Positions 13,244 to 15,326 of a DNA stretch of 15,326 bases are shown one piece after another. The stretch lies in NCBI GenBank assembly GCA_050739575.1, contig JBOIBN010000055.1, forward strand, positions 1-15,326. The letters are read 5' to 3'. A program made the position numbers and the translations under genes. Under the pieces are notes generated by a model. The model was not told the origin of the DNA. It did no database searches and worked only from the letters and a program-made list of their open reading frames with translations. Every line of letters starts with the position of its first letter. Positions within the stretch are counted from its first letter, which is position 1. The stretch comes from JBOIBN01 sp050739575. Its GTDB lineage: Bacteria; Pseudomonadota; Gammaproteobacteria; JAKDMP01.

Positions 13244-14209
13244 CTACCCGCCGAGCCCTCTCGATTCGAGGTACTTTTCGGCGTCCAGCGCGGCCATGCA
13301 GCCGGTGCCGGCGCTGGTAACGGCCTGACGATAGACGTGATCCATCACGTCGCCCGCGGCGAATACGCCGGTTACGCTGGTCGCCGTCGCGTTACCGTGG
13401 CGTCCCCCTTCGACGACAATGTAGCCGTTCTGCATTTCGAGTTCGCCCTCGAAAATCGCGGTGTTCGGCGTGTGGCCGATGGCGATGAAAACCCCTGTCA
13501 CGGGCAATTCCCGATGCAAATCCGGGTCGGCGGTGCCTTGCAGGCGCAGGCCGGTGACCTCGTTGCCATTTCCAAGCACCTCATCGACCGTATGGTCCCA
13601 GATAATCCGCAGCTTGCCTTCGCGTTCGCGCTCGAACAGACGCTGCTGGAGGATCTTTTCGGCGCGCAGCGCGTCGCGACGGTGCACCAGAGTGACCCGC
13701 GAAGCGATGTTCGCAAGATATAGTGCTTCTTCCACCGCGGTGTTGCCGCCGCCCACGACGGCGACTTCCTGATTCTTGAAGAAAAACCCGTCGCAGGTGG
13801 CGCAGGCGGATACGCCCTTGCCCTTGTAGGCTTCCTCGGAGGGCAGGCCGAGGTAGCGTGCATCGGCGCCGGTCGCGACGATGAGCGCATCGCAGGTATA
13901 GACGGCGTTGTCGCCCACGAGACGCAGGGGCTGTTCGGCGAGGTGAGCGGCGTTAATGTGATCGAAAATAATCTCGGTGCCGAAACGTTCCGCATGCGCG
14001 AACATTCGCGTCATGAGGTCCGGCCCCTGCAGACCCTCGATGTCGCCCGGCCAGTTGTCCACTTCGGTCGTGGTCATGAGCTGGCCGCCCTGGGCGAGTC
14101 CCGTGACCAGCACCGGCGCCAGATTGGCCCGCGCACCATAGATGGCGGCGGTGTAGCCGGCGGGGCCGGAACCGAGAATCAGCAGCCGGCAGTGTTTCGT
14201 TTCAGTCAT
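13244..14209 (-). CDS. trxB: Thioredoxin-disulfide reductase
   Basis: A 321-residue cytoplasmic flavoenzyme that passes electrons from NADPH through FAD and a Cys pair to thioredoxin. The FAD motif GSGPAG is at 13-18 with AQGGQLMTTTEVDNWPG behind it. The redox centre is ACATCDG (Cys136 and Cys139). The NADPH site begins GGGNTAVEEA (153-162) with VTLVHRRD, and the second FAD motif is FAAGDV near the end. ATG 14209 was chosen because AGGAAAG lies upstream at proper spacing; upstream in-frame starts would add about 32 unrelated residues. It ends GLGG-TAG, and the FemAB-like frame begins at the next codon in the same register. It is divergent from ftsK. Confidence 0.97.
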   Translation of the reverse strand: MTETKHCRLLILGSGPAGYTAAIYGARANLAPVLVTGLAQGGQLMTTTEVDNWPGDIEGLQGPDLMTRMFAHAERFGTEIIFDHINAAHLAEQPLRLVGDNAVYTCDALIVATGADARYLGLPSEEAYKGKGVSACATCDGFFFKNQEVAVVGGGNTAVEEALYLANIASRVTLVHRRDALRAEKILQQRLFEREREGKLRIIWDHTVDEVLGNGNEVTGLRLQGTADPDLHRELPVTGVFIAIGHTPNTAIFEGELEMQNGYIVVEGGRHGNATATSVTGVFAAGDVMDHVYRQAVTSAGTGCMAALDAEKYLESRGLGG

Positions 14210-14270
14210 TATTCTTTCCTGTTCAATGGGGGGTACGCGGCCGCACCCCGCGGCATGACGCCGATCAAAC

Positions 14271-14348
14271 AGTTTAACGAATGCGCCCCCTTGGCTACGG
14301 GCCATCCCGCTGCCGGGACTTGGGTGGGAGGGGCGGGCGCGTTAAACT
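14271..14348. promoter_or_regulatory. Inverted 9-mers in the trxB-ftsK divergent region
   Basis: AGTTTAACG at 14271-14279 and CGTTAAACT at 14340-14348 are exact reverse complements within the 172-bp divergent promoter region. They could be paired binding sites for a regulator acting on both genes. No known operator consensus is recognised. Confidence 0.35.
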
Positions 14349-14376
14349 TCACACCGTACACGCCGCAAAATATCGC
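14348..14376 (+). promoter_or_regulatory. Weak candidate ftsK promoter
   Basis: TTCACA (14348-14353), a 17-nt spacer, then TATCGC (14371-14376). The -35 has 5 of 6 consensus bases, the -10 only 3 of 6. If used, transcription would start at or next to the ATG at 14382, which would fit the lack of a Shine-Dalgarno sequence there (leaderless mRNA). This is speculative. Confidence 0.2.
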
Positions 14377-14381
14377 ATTTC

Positions 14382-15326
14382 ATGGCTCAGGCGAAAAAAG
14401 TCAGGCGTCGCAATGCAAGCGACACGATGCCGCCATGGCTGACGGAGGCGGCGCGCGAGGCCTTGTTCTGGTTGACCGCGGCGTTCGCCGTGGTGCTCGC
14501 CGTCGCGCTCGCGAGCTTTAATCCCGACGATCCGAGCTTTAACAGCACCGGCACCGGCGCCGTGCACAACCTTATCGGCCCGGCCGGCGCCTGGACGAGC
14601 GAAATTCTGCTTTTTGCGCTCGGATTGAGTGCCTACCTCCTGCCGATCCTGGTGGCCTACTGTGGCTGGATGATTTCCCGCCGACTGGCCCGACAAGGGG
14701 TATTCACGCGGCTCGTGCGTATCGCCGCACTCATCGTCGCGTTGGCCGCGCTTTCGACCCTGCTGACGCTGCTCGTTGCGCGGGGTCCTGACTGGCTGCC
14801 GGCGGCCAAATGCGGTGGAGGCGGTGTGATTGGCTGTGTCGTAAGTACTCCGGTCACCGAAGTGGTCGGGGAGACCGGCGCGGGACTCCTGTTGCTCGCC
14901 GTGCTGCTGGCCGGGGTGACGCTCGCCACAGGCTTGTCCTGGCTGGCGTTGATGGATCGCCTCGGGGCCTTTCTGGTGCGCGGCTACGAATGGATCGTAC
15001 TGCGGGGACGGCGCCGCCGCGAGCAACGCGATGCTCTCGCCGATCGTGCGGAACGGGTCGAGACGGTGCAGCGCGAGATTGTGCGCAGGAAGGGCCGTCC
15101 GCAGCCGCGAATAGAGCCCGCGATCACCACGCTCGAACCCGGGCCGCGCGCCCAGCGCGCACGCCAGAAGTCACTGTTTCCCTCTCCTGTGATGGCCGAT
15201 GCGCTACCGTCGCCCGAGGAGTTGCTCGATCCGCCGCCCGAGCACGGACGGGGCTACACCGATGAGGTGCTCCGGGCGATGTCGCAGCAGGTGGAACTCA
15301 AGCTCCGCGACTTCGGGGTGGAGGTC
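14382..15326 (+). CDS. ftsK: DNA translocase FtsK, N-terminal part (runs off right edge)
   Basis: The first 315 residues of the septal DNA pump that couples chromosome segregation to division. A short basic tip (AQAKKVRRRN) precedes four hydrophobic segments (about 29-47, 72-95, 107-129, 167-190), the 4TM FtsK_4TM anchor. A periplasmic FNPDDPSFN loop lies between TM1 and TM2, which is characteristic of FtsK. A basic cytoplasmic linker follows (about 205-275), rich in Arg/Glu. The last residues (PSPEELLDPPPEHGRG, then LRAMSQQVELKLRDFGVEV) are the start of the motor alpha domain. The linker is far shorter than the several-hundred-residue linker of E. coli FtsK. The ATG at 14382 has no Shine-Dalgarno sequence. 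The ATPase motor and gamma domain lie beyond the edge. Confidence 0.95.
   Translation, partial: MAQAKKVRRRNASDTMPPWLTEAAREALFWLTAAFAVVLAVALASFNPDDPSFNSTGTGAVHNLIGPAGAWTSEILLFALGLSAYLLPILVAYCGWMISRRLARQGVFTRLVRIAALIVALAALSTLLTLLVARGPDWLPAAKCGGGGVIGCVVSTPVTEVVGETGAGLLLLAVLLAGVTLATGLSWLALMDRLGAFLVRGYEWIVLRGRRRREQRDALADRAERVETVQREIVRRKGRPQPRIEPAITTLEPGPRAQRARQKSLFPSPVMADALPSPEELLDPPPEHGRGYTDEVLRAMSQQVELKLRDFGVEV

Noticed and set aside
12734..13723. 329-codon plus-strand frame opposite trxB and the FemAB-like gene
   Set aside because: The minus-strand products are clearly recognisable; this frame is a shadow with no domain.
14210..14305. Upstream extension of trxB (start at 14305)
   Set aside because: The added 32 residues do not resemble TrxB, and the ATG at 14209 has a proper ribosome binding site.

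Overview
This 15.3-kb window is GC-rich, densely coding proteobacterial DNA. The block ftsK / trxB / FemAB-like (DUF482) gene / aat / infA is a familiar gammaproteobacterial gene order, and the closest-looking products (IF-1, Aat, TrxB, FtsK) are of gammaproteobacterial type. The genus cannot be fixed from this sequence alone. No tRNA, rRNA or CRISPR array was seen. Dispersed palindromic repeats are frequent for such a short stretch.

Left part (1-3139): the N-terminal part of an exported DsbA-type thioredoxin-fold protein runs off the left edge on the minus strand. Next, also on minus, is a CadC/ToxR-like membrane regulator with an OmpR-type winged helix, a TM helix, a TolB-like domain and TPRs. 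It is broken by two single-base frameshifts, each beside a G/C homopolymer. Divergent from it at 3140-5710 is a large secreted protein with seven FG-GAP-like repeats (probably one 7-bladed beta-propeller), a DUF11-like module and a C-terminal module. A REPIN-like pair of inverted palindromes has become part of its coding sequence.

Middle (5711-10950): a small exported DUF3617-type protein is followed by a divergent cis-prenyltransferase (UppS/DHDDS-like) outside the usual envelope-lipid cluster. After it comes a gene-poor stretch of about 450 bp holding a strong hairpin and a MITE-like imperfect palindrome. Then comes a tightly coupled two-gene ABC transporter: a duplicated permease and an ATPase with a C-terminal AAA-associated domain, with no solute-binding protein nearby. 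A terminator-like hairpin lies between this operon and the convergent infA.

Right part (10955-15326): on the minus strand, transcribed right to left, are trxB, the FemAB-like gene, aat and infA. The gene ate, often found between aat and infA, is absent. The FemAB-like frame begins directly after the trxB stop codon and has no ATG, GTG or TTG for its first 163 codons, so its start is non-standard or the sequence is wrong there. A CACAGAG-type inverted repeat separates it from aat. Divergent from trxB is the 5' part of ftsK, which runs off the right edge.

The best candidates for something new are the FemAB-like gene's initiation, the REP-pair exonised into the propeller protein, the MITE-like palindrome with a detached end copy, and the atypical cis-prenyltransferase. 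None of these is a proven new system. Family calls come from reading motifs by eye; no database search was run.
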